A DNA stretch of 64,000 nucleotides from OLB4 sp002050165 (GTDB lineage: Bacteria > Bacteroidota > Ignavibacteria > Tepidaquicellales > Tepidaquicellaceae): positions 68,949-132,948 of the forward strand of contig SZPC01000008.1 in NCBI GenBank assembly GCA_030263475.1, given 5' to 3'. The notes under the pieces were generated by a model that saw only the letters and a list, made by a program, of their open reading frames with translations, did no database searches and had not been told where the DNA came from. Positions 7,151 through 16,363 of the stretch are shown here, piece by piece. The first letter of the stretch is position 1; every line of letters begins with the position of its first letter. Both the position numbers and the translations under genes were made by a program.

Positions 7151-8929
7151 ATGACGTTTGAAATTGCTATCGTAATAACAGTGGTCATCGTAGCAGTAAT
7201 TCTGTTTGCGACCGAAAAGATTTCTGTTGATATAGTTGCAATTCTTGTAATGTGTTTTCTTGTAATATCCGGAATTCTTGAACCGTTGGAAGGGCTGGCG
7301 GGGTTCAGCAATGAAGCTACGATTACCGTTGCATCGCTTTTTGTAGTAAGTGCGGCAATGTTTAAAACCGGTATTGTAAACATTATCGGCAACAAGGTAA
7401 CAGGTTTCTTCCGTGTAAATTTTACAACAGGAATTTTAATGACAATACTTACGGTAGGAATTCTCTCAGCTTTTATAAACAATACACCGATTGTAGCGAT
7501 TTTTATTCCGATTATGCTTGGTGTTTCTAAAAAGCTCAATATAAGCGCGAGTAAATTGTTAATTCCGATTTCATTCGCATCTCTGTTCGGTGGCGTTTGC
7601 ACACTCATCGGTACCTCTACAAATATATTAATAAACTCAATTGCTATATCACATGGATTGACAGGATTCAGGATGTTTGAGTTCAGTTTTTTAGGTGTAA
7701 TATTGTTTATCATCGGTTCAGTTTATCTTTTAACGATTGGTATTAAAATGATTCCCAACAGGCGGCAGAAGCAAGACTTAAGCTCAACGTTCATGATAAG
7801 GGATTTTATAACTGAAATAAGGATAAAAGAAGATTCAAAGTCAGTTGATCATAAAATTTCTGAATCTTCACTAATTAAAGATTTAGAAGTCACAATTCTC
7901 GAAGTTAACCGAGGTAGCCAAAAGTTTATGATACCGAAAGCTGATTTTGTATTACGTGCTAACGATATTCTGAAAGTCAAAGGTAATATTGAAAAAATAA
8001 AAAACCTTAAAGATCGCGAGGGAATTGCATTACGTTCGCTTGAAAAGATAAGTGACGATGATTTTGCCGATAAAGATACTCTTTTGGTTGAAGCGGTTAT
8101 TTCACAGGATTCCGATTTAATCGGGAAAACGCTGAAGAGTTCTGATTTTAGGAACAATTATGGCGGAATTGCAATTGCAATTGCACACGGTGGCAGAATC
8201 TATTACAATAACCTTGGAGATATTAGATTGCGGGCAGGAGATTCATTGTTAATTGAAATGGGGTTGAACGATATTGAGAACCTTTCAAATACAAACGACT
8301 TTGTAGTTCTCAAGGAAATTGAAAATCAACCTTTCCGAAAAGAAAAAATCATCCCGGCTGTGGTAATTTCAATCGGATTAGTTTTATGTATTACAACCGG
8401 TATTATACCGATTGTTATGGCAGCTGTAACCGGAGCATTACTGCTTGTATTAACCGGAGTGATAACGTCTGATGAAGCATACAAATCGATTGATTGGAAA
8501 GTAATTTTTTTACTTGCAGGAGCTTTGTCAATGGGTGAGGCGCTTGAAAAGAGTGGAGCAGCGGTTTTCATTTCAGAAAACCTGATAAATTTGCTCGGCG
8601 GGGTTAGCCCGTTTGTTCTCATTTCCACGTTTTATCTTCTTACTGCTGTGTTAACCGAAGCAATGTCAAACAGCGCAACTGCAATATTGGTAGCGCCAAT
8701 TGCCATTGTATCGGCCAATTCAATCGGGGTTGATCCGCGACCACTTTTACTGGCGGTTATTTTCGGTGCTTCTTCAAGTTTCATGACCCCGATTGGTTAT
8801 CAGACCAACTTGATGATTTATGGAGCCGGGCAGTATAAATTCATAGACTTTATAAAAGTCGGAGCGCCCCTTAAATTATTTTTTTGGATATTAGCCTCGT
8901 TATTAATCCCGGTAATATTTCCGTTCTGA
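7151..8929 (+). CDS. SLC13-family permease with two TrkA-C domains (paralogue of the protein at 1804)
   Basis: This 592-residue membrane protein has the same plan as the transporter at 1804-3600: an N-terminal membrane half, two TrkA-C modules (residues about 225-390, with KIKNLKDREGI between them and GKTLKSSDFRNNYGGIAI in the second), then a C-terminal membrane half. Family loops are GTSTNILINSIA near residue 160 and SNSATAILVAPIAI near 500. GTSTN replaces GTPPN, so its substrate specificity may differ from the paralogue. The first residues (MTFEIAIVITVVIVAVILFATEKISVD) match the family's N-terminal helix and support the ATG at 7151. It is monocistronic, ending four bases before the convergent DUF4835 gene. 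Confidence 0.88.
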   Translation: MTFEIAIVITVVIVAVILFATEKISVDIVAILVMCFLVISGILEPLEGLAGFSNEATITVASLFVVSAAMFKTGIVNIIGNKVTGFFRVNFTTGILMTILTVGILSAFINNTPIVAIFIPIMLGVSKKLNISASKLLIPISFASLFGGVCTLIGTSTNILINSIAISHGLTGFRMFEFSFLGVILFIIGSVYLLTIGIKMIPNRRQKQDLSSTFMIRDFITEIRIKEDSKSVDHKISESSLIKDLEVTILEVNRGSQKFMIPKADFVLRANDILKVKGNIEKIKNLKDREGIALRSLEKISDDDFADKDTLLVEAVISQDSDLIGKTLKSSDFRNNYGGIAIAIAHGGRIYYNNLGDIRLRAGDSLLIEMGLNDIENLSNTNDFVVLKEIENQPFRKEKIIPAVVISIGLVLCITTGIIPIVMAAVTGALLLVLTGVITSDEAYKSIDWKVIFLLAGALSMGEALEKSGAAVFISENLINLLGGVSPFVLISTFYLLTAVLTEAMSNSATAILVAPIAIVSANSIGVDPRPLLLAVIFGASSSFMTPIGYQTNLMIYGAGQYKFIDFIKVGAPLKLFFWILASLLIPVIFPF

Positions 8930-8933
8930 AAAG

Positions 8934-9842
8934 CTATCGGGAATCCCGGATTTGTTCGTAAATTCTTTGATGTGCAGGGTCGAGTTCGATTAGTTTATTG
9001 AAAATGGAATTATCACCGTAATCGAGAAACGTCGTCGCTATCTCTTCTGCTTTTGCATCGAAGAAAATATCGGGATTAAAAGATTTTACCTCGCGCTTTT
9101 TGACGTTACTAATCCTTGTCAATGCCCGAAGTATATTGTTGTATGCATTAGTTCTGTTGATCCCGAGTGAATCAAGTCCCATCCAGTGGTATTCAAAAAA
9201 TCCCCGCCTGTAATCGTCAAATCTAGGATTGAGTAGCTCCTGCGCAAGTTGTAATCTTGAAGGCCTGGTACCACCTCCGGTTTCCGTCCATCCCCTGTTG
9301 TCCGACTTTGGTTTATTACAAATCTGAAGCGCCTTTTGAAAATATACATTTCCGCCCCTCGGGAAATATGAGTCTTCGTCGTAACCCATGATCATATATG
9401 CATAGTAATCAAGCAAGCTCAGGAACGAATCGAATATTACATCATTTTTAATAAATTGAATATTCTGGTTATAGTTGAAAGAAACCCTGTCATCAAGAAA
9501 TTTAAAAGTTGTGGTATAAACAATCGGATCTCGCTTATCAGTTCTGTAAATCTCACGTTGAGCAATTACAAAAAGTTGTGCGTCATATCTGTCTAATCCC
9601 GAAGCGGATCTGAAATTGAAATTGAAAGTTGCTTTTACCGGGGGTATAGATTTCTCATGCCACTTGTTTCCGTTTAGATAGTCTTCAACATTCTGCTTGA
9701 AGTTCGTTAACCGTTGTTTGAATTCGGTAGTCAGGTTCTCATCGTTTACGATAACTTCGACCTGCAGATCCTGAGCCTTAATTGTTGAGACAAAAAACAG
9801 CCAAACGAGTATAATTAAAGTTGCCTTGATTTTATTTTGCAT
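8934..9842 (-). CDS. DUF4835 / PorD-like protein of the type IX secretion system
   Basis: This 302-residue exported protein (signal peptide MQNKIKATLIILVWLFFVSTIKAQ) matches the Bacteroidetes DUF4835 pattern in order: an N-terminal QDLQVEVIVND strand, VEDYLNGNKWHE, IPPVKATFNFNF, the central DSFLSLLDYYAYMIMGYDEDSYFPRGG block, and a C-terminal FFDAKAEEIATTFLDYG...LDPAHQRIYEQI. Proteins of this family are annotated as PorD and linked to the T9SS in Bacteroidetes; their precise role is unclear. Its divergent neighbour is a PorV-like outer-membrane protein, 84 bases away, which strengthens the link. Recognition is from memory of the family, not from a search. Confidence 0.75.
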   Translation of the reverse strand: MQNKIKATLIILVWLFFVSTIKAQDLQVEVIVNDENLTTEFKQRLTNFKQNVEDYLNGNKWHEKSIPPVKATFNFNFRSASGLDRYDAQLFVIAQREIYRTDKRDPIVYTTTFKFLDDRVSFNYNQNIQFIKNDVIFDSFLSLLDYYAYMIMGYDEDSYFPRGGNVYFQKALQICNKPKSDNRGWTETGGGTRPSRLQLAQELLNPRFDDYRRGFFEYHWMGLDSLGINRTNAYNNILRALTRISNVKKREVKSFNPDIFFDAKAEEIATTFLDYGDNSIFNKLIELDPAHQRIYEQIRDSR

Positions 9843-9926
9843 TTAGAAACTTTATTGTTTAGTTTTGGTCTAATTTGAAATTCTTAAAATACACTTTCAA
9901 TACATATAACATTAACTCACCGAAAA

Positions 9927-10790
9927 TTGTACAAGTTCATCTTTTTAATATTAGCAATTTTTACCACTCCGTTATTAGCTCAGTTTGAGAATACGGATAT
10001 AGGTGCGAGGTCAGTTGGATTGAACGGCGCATTCACTTCTGTAGGAAATGATGCATTCAGTATATTTTACAATCCATCCGGTCTTGGTCAGTTAAAATAC
10101 AGGGAACTTGGAGTATTTTACAGCCCTGCGCCGTTCGGATTGTCAGAACTCGCAACCGGTGCGCTCGTTTATGCTGAACCCACTTCATTCGGTACATTTG
10201 GGCTCGGATTGAAAACATATGGATTTGAGTTGTACCGGGAAAATAATATTATTGTATCCTATGGCAGAGATTTTAAAAACAGAATTTTTTATGGTGTAAA
10301 TCTCAACGTTTATAATCTCAATATTAAAAATTATAATTCAGCGACAACCTTCGGTGTTGATCTCGGTGCTATGGCATATTTGACAGAATTTCTCAGGTGG
10401 GGATTTTTTGGAAGAAATATTACCGGATCACGCATCGCAGATTCTGAAGAGAAAATTGCTCAGGTTTTCAGAACCGGCTTTAATATTATTCCGCGCGAAG
10501 ATTTAAGTTTATCTCTCGAAGCAGAAAAGGATGTTAGATATCCTCTTTCAATCAGAGCCGGGCTGGAATATTCGCTTTATGATTATATTGATCTCAGAGC
10601 AGGTGTTGGTTCTCAACCTGCTTCTTTCACCGGTGGTATCGGTATAAAATATGATCTAATCCAACTTGATTACGCAATATATAATCATCAAGACCTTGGC
10701 ATTACTCATCAGGGTACTATCTCCGTAAACTTCGGCGGTAATGATGCCAGAAAGTTTTCACGTGAACAACTCAAAAATGCATTTAAGTAA
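9927..10790 (+). CDS. PorV/PorQ-family (UPF0164) outer-membrane protein
   Basis: This 287-residue protein has a signal peptide (MYKFIFLILAIFTTPLLAQ) followed by the FadL-like PorV/PorQ signature: DIGARSVGLNGAFTSVGNDAFSIFYNPSGLGQL. The rest is alternating beta strands typical of an outer-membrane barrel (GVNLNVYNLNIKNY, LRAGVGSQPASFTGGIGIKYD). PorV is the T9SS shuttle that takes cargo from the translocon to the attachment complex; PorQ is a related component. T9SS cargo genes exist at 60.7 and 62.9 kb, so a working system is likely. The start is TTG at 9927, chosen because it gives the complete signal peptide; no strong ribosome binding site is visible. Confidence 0.78.
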   Translation: MYKFIFLILAIFTTPLLAQFENTDIGARSVGLNGAFTSVGNDAFSIFYNPSGLGQLKYRELGVFYSPAPFGLSELATGALVYAEPTSFGTFGLGLKTYGFELYRENNIIVSYGRDFKNRIFYGVNLNVYNLNIKNYNSATTFGVDLGAMAYLTEFLRWGFFGRNITGSRIADSEEKIAQVFRTGFNIIPREDLSLSLEAEKDVRYPLSIRAGLEYSLYDYIDLRAGVGSQPASFTGGIGIKYDLIQLDYAIYNHQDLGITHQGTISVNFGGNDARKFSREQLKNAFK

Positions 10791-10832
10791 TTTCTTTTTT
10801 TTAAATTCAACCTATTTTAAGATTCACTTTAA

Positions 10833-11768
10833 ATGAGGTACTTAGTAATCGGTGAACCTTGTGTTGATGTTATTCACAAAATAAACGGTGAAATAATCCA
10901 TAGCTATGGTGGAATTCTGTACTCCGTTATTGCGCTGTCTGTGATATCAAGTACAAACGATGTAGTCGTTCCGGTAATGAACCTTGGCGAAGATGAATAC
11001 GAGAATATTACCCGGATTCTTTCCAAGTATCCGAATATTGACAGACAATTTATCAGTAAAGTAGTACATTCAACAAGAAAAGTTTATCTTGATTATAGTT
11101 TATACAACACTGACAAAAAAGCACGTTTTGAAACTTCAACTGAACCGACTTACGCGATAGACTACAAACTCATCGAATCAGCGCTACCAGAAACTGATGC
11201 AGTTCTTGTTAATATGGTTTCAGGTGTTGATATTAACTTTGATACAATGGAAAAGTTACGGGAAAGTTTCAGCGGATTTATTTACATTGATATTCACAAC
11301 CTTGTTATGAAAACCTGCCCGGACGGAACCAGAGTGCATACAAATCTTGAAAACTGGAAGAAATGGTGTACGAGTGCAGACGTCATCCAAATGAATGAAT
11401 TTGAAGTAAAAACACTCGACAGGGAAATTGATAATGAATATGAGATAGTTGACGAAGTCTTAATAAAATCCGGCAAAGATGTAAAAGCATTCGTAATAAC
11501 CCGGGGGATCAACGGTGTATCATGTTACACAAAAAGGGATAAAACTTTTGGAGGGCAAAGTTTTGTTGACCTCGATAAAATAGATTTGAGCGCAATTGAG
11601 AATCCGCATTTCGTGGACTCAACAGGTTGCGGTGATATTTTCGCAGCATCATTTACTTACGACTACTCGAAAAATAACGATATAAAAAAGAGCCTTCATT
11701 TTGCAAACCGGACAGCTTCATTCGCAACATCGCTCGAAGGTATTGATGATTTATACAAACTGAGGTGA
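10833..11768 (+). CDS. PfkB-family carbohydrate/nucleoside kinase
   Basis: This 311-residue cytoplasmic kinase belongs to the ribokinase/PfkB superfamily. The N-terminal GGILYSVIALSVIS is the sugar-binding strand-helix. The C-terminal DSTGCGDIFAASF (about residues 265-277) is the PfkB signature 2, with the catalytic Asp in GCGD. A central VITRGINGVSCYTK precedes it, as usual. The substrate (a sugar, sugar phosphate or nucleoside) cannot be told. It lies three bases upstream of the RmlD-like reductase, so the two are probably co-transcribed and may act in nucleotide-sugar or carbohydrate metabolism. Confidence 0.85.
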   Translation: MRYLVIGEPCVDVIHKINGEIIHSYGGILYSVIALSVISSTNDVVVPVMNLGEDEYENITRILSKYPNIDRQFISKVVHSTRKVYLDYSLYNTDKKARFETSTEPTYAIDYKLIESALPETDAVLVNMVSGVDINFDTMEKLRESFSGFIYIDIHNLVMKTCPDGTRVHTNLENWKKWCTSADVIQMNEFEVKTLDREIDNEYEIVDEVLIKSGKDVKAFVITRGINGVSCYTKRDKTFGGQSFVDLDKIDLSAIENPHFVDSTGCGDIFAASFTYDYSKNNDIKKSLHFANRTASFATSLEGIDDLYKLR

Positions 11769-11771
11769 ATA

Positions 11772-12668
11772 ATGAACACTGTTCTTTTAACCGGTGCAAA
11801 TGGATTTCTCGGACAAAATATAGTTTCAATTTTTAACCGTGAATCTGATTATTCACTTATTCAGACTTCGGTTGAAAATTCCCCTGCTTTAAATTATGGT
11901 CAACAGTATTATCAACTTGATATTACCAATAAAGAGCAGGTAAAAAACTTTATAGCAGAAGTTAAGCCGTCAGTTGTAATAAACGCCGCCGCAATGACCA
12001 ACGTTGACCAGTGCGAAACAGATCGTGAAATTTGCTGGCGGCTGAATGTTGATGCAGTTAAAAACTTAATCATTGCCGCAAGACAGGTAAATGCAAAGAT
12101 TGTTCATTATTCAACCGACTATGTTTTTGACGGAAAATCCGGTCCATATACGGAGATTGACACCCCGAATCCGATTAACTTTTACGGAAGATCAAAACTT
12201 GCAAGTGAGAACGCTCTAATAGCGAGCGGAATTGATTACATCATAATCAGGACAATGGTGTTATATGGACTTGGTCTGAGTAACAAACAGAATTTTGCCA
12301 TTTGGCTGATTTATAAACTTGAGAGCGGTCAGCCTGTAAACATTGTAACGGACCAAATTGGTAATGCGACAATTGTGGACGACCTTGCATTCGGAACATT
12401 GAAGTTAATTGAAAACGACAAAAATGGTATTTACAATATGGCTGGTGAAGATATTCTAAGTCGTTTTGATTTTACGCTTAAGTTGTGCGAAGTTTTCGGA
12501 TTTGATGAAAGCCTTGTCTTTCCAATCAAAACAAATGAATTAAACCAACCTGCAGCAAGACCTTTGAATTCCGGATTAATAACGCTAAAAGCAAAATCTG
12601 AACTTGGATTAAATTTCATGGATTCGCTGGAGGGTCTCAGGTTTCTGAAAAGTCAAATGGGGTATTAA
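11772..12668 (+). CDS. RmlD-like SDR family NAD(P)-dependent sugar-nucleotide reductase
   Basis: This 298-residue extended short-chain dehydrogenase has the nucleotide-binding motif LLTGANGFLGQNI at the N-terminus, DITNKEQV and NAAAMTNVDQCETDRE in the middle, and the catalytic YSTDYVFDGKSGPYTE...NFYGRSKLASE region (Tyr-x3-Lys). This pattern is that of RmlD (dTDP-4-dehydrorhamnose reductase) and its relatives. The rest of the rml set is absent nearby, so specific assignment to rhamnose synthesis is not justified. Three bases separate it from the kinase upstream. Confidence 0.8.
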   Translation: MNTVLLTGANGFLGQNIVSIFNRESDYSLIQTSVENSPALNYGQQYYQLDITNKEQVKNFIAEVKPSVVINAAAMTNVDQCETDREICWRLNVDAVKNLIIAARQVNAKIVHYSTDYVFDGKSGPYTEIDTPNPINFYGRSKLASENALIASGIDYIIIRTMVLYGLGLSNKQNFAIWLIYKLESGQPVNIVTDQIGNATIVDDLAFGTLKLIENDKNGIYNMAGEDILSRFDFTLKLCEVFGFDESLVFPIKTNELNQPAARPLNSGLITLKAKSELGLNFMDSLEGLRFLKSQMGY

Positions 12669-12761
12669 ATTTGTTTTTTTACGAATCAAAAAAGAGTAGA
12701 AATTATTAAAATACTTTTTGTGTAATCACTATCAGGATTTATTGTAATTTAATTTCACAGT

Positions 12762-14042
12762 ATGCTCGACATTAAACTCATCAGAGAGAACCCTGAATTT
12801 GTAAAAGAGAAATTACAACTTCGAGGTGAAGATGGTACAGCAATTCAAAGAATTGAAAGTGCAGATTCAGAGCGACTTGCGCTTTTAAAACAATCAGAAA
12901 AGTTAAAAGAAACAAAAAATAAAGTTTCAGATGAAATTGCATTGATGAAACGCAATAAACTTGATGCCTCAGATGCAATTGCAAAGATGAAATCAGTCAG
13001 TGAAGAGATTAAGTCAATCGATGAAAGGATAAAACATTTTGATGATGTAATTGAAACTGAACTACAGACAATTCCAAACCTGCCTCACGAAACGGTACCG
13101 GCCGGTAAAACAGCCGATGACAATATAGTAATCCGGGAGTGGGGTGAAGCGCGAAGTTTTGATTTTGAGCCGGTTGATCACCTTGAGCTCGGTAAACAAA
13201 ACAATATATTTGATTTTGAACGGGGAGCAAAAATTACCGGTAGCGGTTTCCCGCTTTACAAAGGTAAAGGAGCTATACTTGAGCGGGCACTTATTAATTT
13301 TATGCTTGATACTCATACACAGAAAAACGGTTATACGGAAGTCTATACACCCATACTTGCCAACCGTACTTCAATGGAAGCCGCTGAAAAAGTTCCGAAG
13401 TTTGAAGAAGATATGTACTACATTGGACAGGATGATCTTTTTGCAATTCCAACCGCTGAAGTAACGATATTGAACATTCACCGTGATGAAATCATTAATC
13501 ATGAAGCGTTGCCTGTTAAGTATTGCGGATTCACTTCATGTTTCAGGCGGGAAGCCGGAAGTTATGGAAAAGATACAAGGGGGTTTCTGAGAGTACATCA
13601 ATTCAATAAAGTAGAACTTGTCAGTTTTTGCAAACCGGAAGAATCTTATCTTGAACTTGAAAATATGCTTAACCATGCTTGTGGAATTCTCGAAGCATTG
13701 AAAATAAGGTACAGAGTATTAGAATTATGCACGGGAGACCTTGGATTTGCTGCCGCCAAATGTTACGACATAGAAGTCTGGGCTGAAGGTGAGGAGAATT
13801 GGCTCGAAGCCTCTTCTGTAAGTAATTGTACTGACTTTCAGACACGACGGGCAAAAATCAGATACCGGAAAGATCAAACTGAAGGAAAATCGAGGACGGG
13901 TTTGCTTCATGCATTAAATGGTTCTGGTCTTGCTACATCACGGTTAATGGTAGCGCTTGTTGAAGCCAATCAAAACCCGGACCATAGCATCAACGTTCCC
14001 GAAGTTTTAAGAAAATATACAGGGTTTGAGATTATTAATTAA
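12762..14042 (+). CDS. serS: Seryl-tRNA synthetase
   Basis: This 426-residue enzyme charges tRNA-Ser (and tRNA-Sec where present) with serine. The N-terminal coiled-coil arm (residues about 30-105, rich in K/E with heptads) binds the tRNA variable arm. The class II core has motif 2 (CFRREAGSYGKDTRGFLRVHQF) and motif 3 (NGSGLATSRLMVALVE). Length is typical. The ATG start MLDIKLIRENPEFVKEKL is the family's N-terminus. The 3' end overlaps the convergent nuoJ gene by four bases. Confidence 0.97.
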   Translation: MLDIKLIRENPEFVKEKLQLRGEDGTAIQRIESADSERLALLKQSEKLKETKNKVSDEIALMKRNKLDASDAIAKMKSVSEEIKSIDERIKHFDDVIETELQTIPNLPHETVPAGKTADDNIVIREWGEARSFDFEPVDHLELGKQNNIFDFERGAKITGSGFPLYKGKGAILERALINFMLDTHTQKNGYTEVYTPILANRTSMEAAEKVPKFEEDMYYIGQDDLFAIPTAEVTILNIHRDEIINHEALPVKYCGFTSCFRREAGSYGKDTRGFLRVHQFNKVELVSFCKPEESYLELENMLNHACGILEALKIRYRVLELCTGDLGFAAAKCYDIEVWAEGEENWLEASSVSNCTDFQTRRAKIRYRKDQTEGKSRTGLLHALNGSGLATSRLMVALVEANQNPDHSINVPEVLRKYTGFEIIN

Positions 14043-14557
14043 TCGAAAAATTTTTTTGCGAGCACTACAGCACCGACAACAGCAGCAAGCAATAATAATC
14101 CAGCGATCTCAAAAGGAACAGAATAAGCAAGTACGAGCTCCTTCCCAAGGGATTCAGCCGTACCGAGTTTTTCTGCTTCTCCGCTAATCGAAGTAAATTT
14201 CCCGCTGAACCCGAAAAAAACACTGAATCCAAGCAGGCAAAATAAAAGTACTGACAACAACAAAGAAGTTAGTTTCTTGTAACTGAACTGTTCGGAAAGT
14301 TTGCTCTCGTCCTGCAGGTTCAATAACATAATGACAAAAATTACCAGAACCATAATTGCTCCCATATACACCAACACTTGAATCACTGCGATAAACTGTG
14401 CCTGAAGCAATAAATATATACCTGCAGAGGCAAAAAAATTAATAATGAGGAAAATTGCACTGTTTATCGGACTCCTGCGTGTAACCATCATTATTGCGGA
14501 GAATACTGCCATTACCGACAGCAGTACAAAGAGAATCAACTCTAATTTCCATTCCAT
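14039..14557 (-). CDS. nuoJ: NADH-quinone oxidoreductase subunit J
   Basis: This 172-residue protein with five predicted helices matches NuoJ of respiratory complex I. The first helix region (LILFVLLSVMAVFSAIMMVTRRSPINSAIFLIINF) and the conserved AQFIAVIQVLVYMGAIMVLVIFVIMLL segment are diagnostic. NuoJ is part of the membrane proton-pumping arm. It is unusual that the gene stands alone: the flanking genes are serS (convergent, 4-base overlap) and a divergent TPR protein, with no other nuo genes in the window. Either the nuo operon is split in this organism or this is an additional copy. Confidence 0.9.
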   Translation of the reverse strand: MEWKLELILFVLLSVMAVFSAIMMVTRRSPINSAIFLIINFFASAGIYLLLQAQFIAVIQVLVYMGAIMVLVIFVIMLLNLQDESKLSEQFSYKKLTSLLLSVLLFCLLGFSVFFGFSGKFTSISGEAEKLGTAESLGKELVLAYSVPFEIAGLLLLAAVVGAVVLAKKFFD

Positions 14558-14689
14558 GGATATTGCGAAATTTTATTGGATATAATTCGTTTTAAACTAC
14601 GAGTGTAAATTTAATGAAAATTAATATAACATTTCAGTAACTAAATCTGCGTTGTATATTGGAAACATGAATTTTATTTTATAAACTTT

Positions 14690-16363
14690 ATGAAGATTTT
14701 TCTCGTAATAGTTTTTTCTCTCCAGTTTCTATCAACTCCGCTTTTTTCTCAAAATCAGGAAGAATTATCAGATAGTGAAAAAGCTGTTTACTTCTTCATT
14801 GAAGGGAAAATCAAAGAGTTGCAGTTAAATTACTATCAGGCACTGGAAAATTATAAAACCGCGTTGCGATACGATGATTCACCTGGAATACTTTTCGCCA
14901 TTTCAAAATTATATTACGAAATTGATAAATTCGATGAGTCTTTCAATTATATCAATGACGCGTTGAAAAAAAAGCCGGATAATCTTGAGTATCTGGAACA
15001 TAAAGGTAATGTGTATATCGCCCTTGGTAACTATCAGAAGGCATCGGAAATTTATGAATCAATCATTGCACAGAAAAATGATTACACCTACGGATTGTAC
15101 GCATTGGCGCGGATTTATCAACAATTGGATTTACCTGCAAAAGCAATTATTATTTATGAGAAAATTATTGATAACATCGGATATGATTACGATATCCTGA
15201 GGAGAATGTATTCTATTTACTATAACGCAAAGGAATACGACAAGAGTATAGAAGTATTAAAAGCAGTTTTAAAAATTGATCCTTATGATCGTGAAGTAAG
15301 GGAGCAACTTGCGGCTTTATATACGATGCTGAAAATGCCGGAAGAAGCAAAGAAAATTTACGAGGAACTTGCTGTTCTGAATCCACAGGATAAAGAACTG
15401 CAGACGGAGTTAGTTAAATCGCTTTTTTATAGTGGTCAGATTGAAAGTGGATTTGATGGATACGCAAAATTGCTCGGCTATGATTCGTTAAGTTATCAGC
15501 AAAAGCTGGAAGTAGGGCAATTGTATTACAATTTAATCCGGCAGGATACCTCATCAATCCAAATCGCTGAAAACATTTTCAAATATCTTGTTAATACCTT
15601 TCCTGAGAAATGGATTTCTTATTATTATCTCGGTGCTATTGATATTGTAAGAAAGGATTTTGAAAGTTTTCCAGCAAAGTTTGAAAAAGCGCTATCAGTT
15701 GCCGATACCTTGACGGAAGCTTATCTGCAAATCGGTTACGTTTATTATGAACAAAACAAATTTAATGATGCTAACAGGGTATTGAGAAGAGCGGTTGAAC
15801 TCTCGCCCGATAATGAACAGGCTCTGATGTTACTCGGTATTTCATTACAAAGCTCGGGTGACGTGAGAACATCCATAGAATATCTTGAGAAAGCATTCAA
15901 ATTGAAATCTGACGATATTGCTATTATTTCTTCTCTTGCCATTGCTTATAACAGGACGGGTAATTACGAGAAGTCAAATGAACTTTACGAAGCAGGTTTA
16001 AAAATAGAGCCGGATAATCCTACATTACTCAATAACTATGCTTACAATTTATCGGAACGAAACGAACGGCTCGAGTATGCACTTCAAATGTCAAAAAAGT
16101 CCATTGAATTCGAGCCACGGAATTCGTCTTTTCTGGATACTTTAGGATGGATATATTATAAACTTGCACAGTTTGATCTCGCATTAAAATACATTAGCCA
16201 ATCCCTTGAAGTAAGCCCGGATAACTCGGTGGTAAACGATCACCTCGGAGATGTGTATCAGGCAAAAAACGAGATAGATAAAGCGATACAATATTGGAAG
16301 CGGGCATTAGAGCTTGCTCCGGATAACAACAATATTAAATTAAAAATAGAACAATATTCATAA
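14690..16363 (+). CDS. Exported TPR-repeat protein
   Basis: This 557-residue protein has a signal peptide (MKIFLVIVFSLQFLSTPLFSQ) and is otherwise built from tetratricopeptide repeats, roughly a dozen 34-residue units. Examples are YYQALENYKTALRYDDSPGILFAISKLYYEIDKFDESF and NYEKSNELYEAGLKIEPDNPTLLNNYAYNLSE. It resembles periplasmic or outer-membrane-associated scaffolds. No enzymatic domain is visible. Its stop codon is directly followed by the ATG of trxB with no spacer, so it is the first gene of a TPR-trxB-hmgA operon. Confidence 0.85.
   Translation: MKIFLVIVFSLQFLSTPLFSQNQEELSDSEKAVYFFIEGKIKELQLNYYQALENYKTALRYDDSPGILFAISKLYYEIDKFDESFNYINDALKKKPDNLEYLEHKGNVYIALGNYQKASEIYESIIAQKNDYTYGLYALARIYQQLDLPAKAIIIYEKIIDNIGYDYDILRRMYSIYYNAKEYDKSIEVLKAVLKIDPYDREVREQLAALYTMLKMPEEAKKIYEELAVLNPQDKELQTELVKSLFYSGQIESGFDGYAKLLGYDSLSYQQKLEVGQLYYNLIRQDTSSIQIAENIFKYLVNTFPEKWISYYYLGAIDIVRKDFESFPAKFEKALSVADTLTEAYLQIGYVYYEQNKFNDANRVLRRAVELSPDNEQALMLLGISLQSSGDVRTSIEYLEKAFKLKSDDIAIISSLAIAYNRTGNYEKSNELYEAGLKIEPDNPTLLNNYAYNLSERNERLEYALQMSKKSIEFEPRNSSFLDTLGWIYYKLAQFDLALKYISQSLEVSPDNSVVNDHLGDVYQAKNEIDKAIQYWKRALELAPDNNNIKLKIEQYS

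Noticed and set aside
7144..7713. Leftward 189-residue frame opposite the second SLC13 gene
   Set aside because: Antisense shadow of a membrane-protein gene; the rightward frame shows clear family motifs.
13009..13910. Several frames opposite and beside serS
   Set aside because: Shadows of a highly conserved synthetase gene; no independent support.
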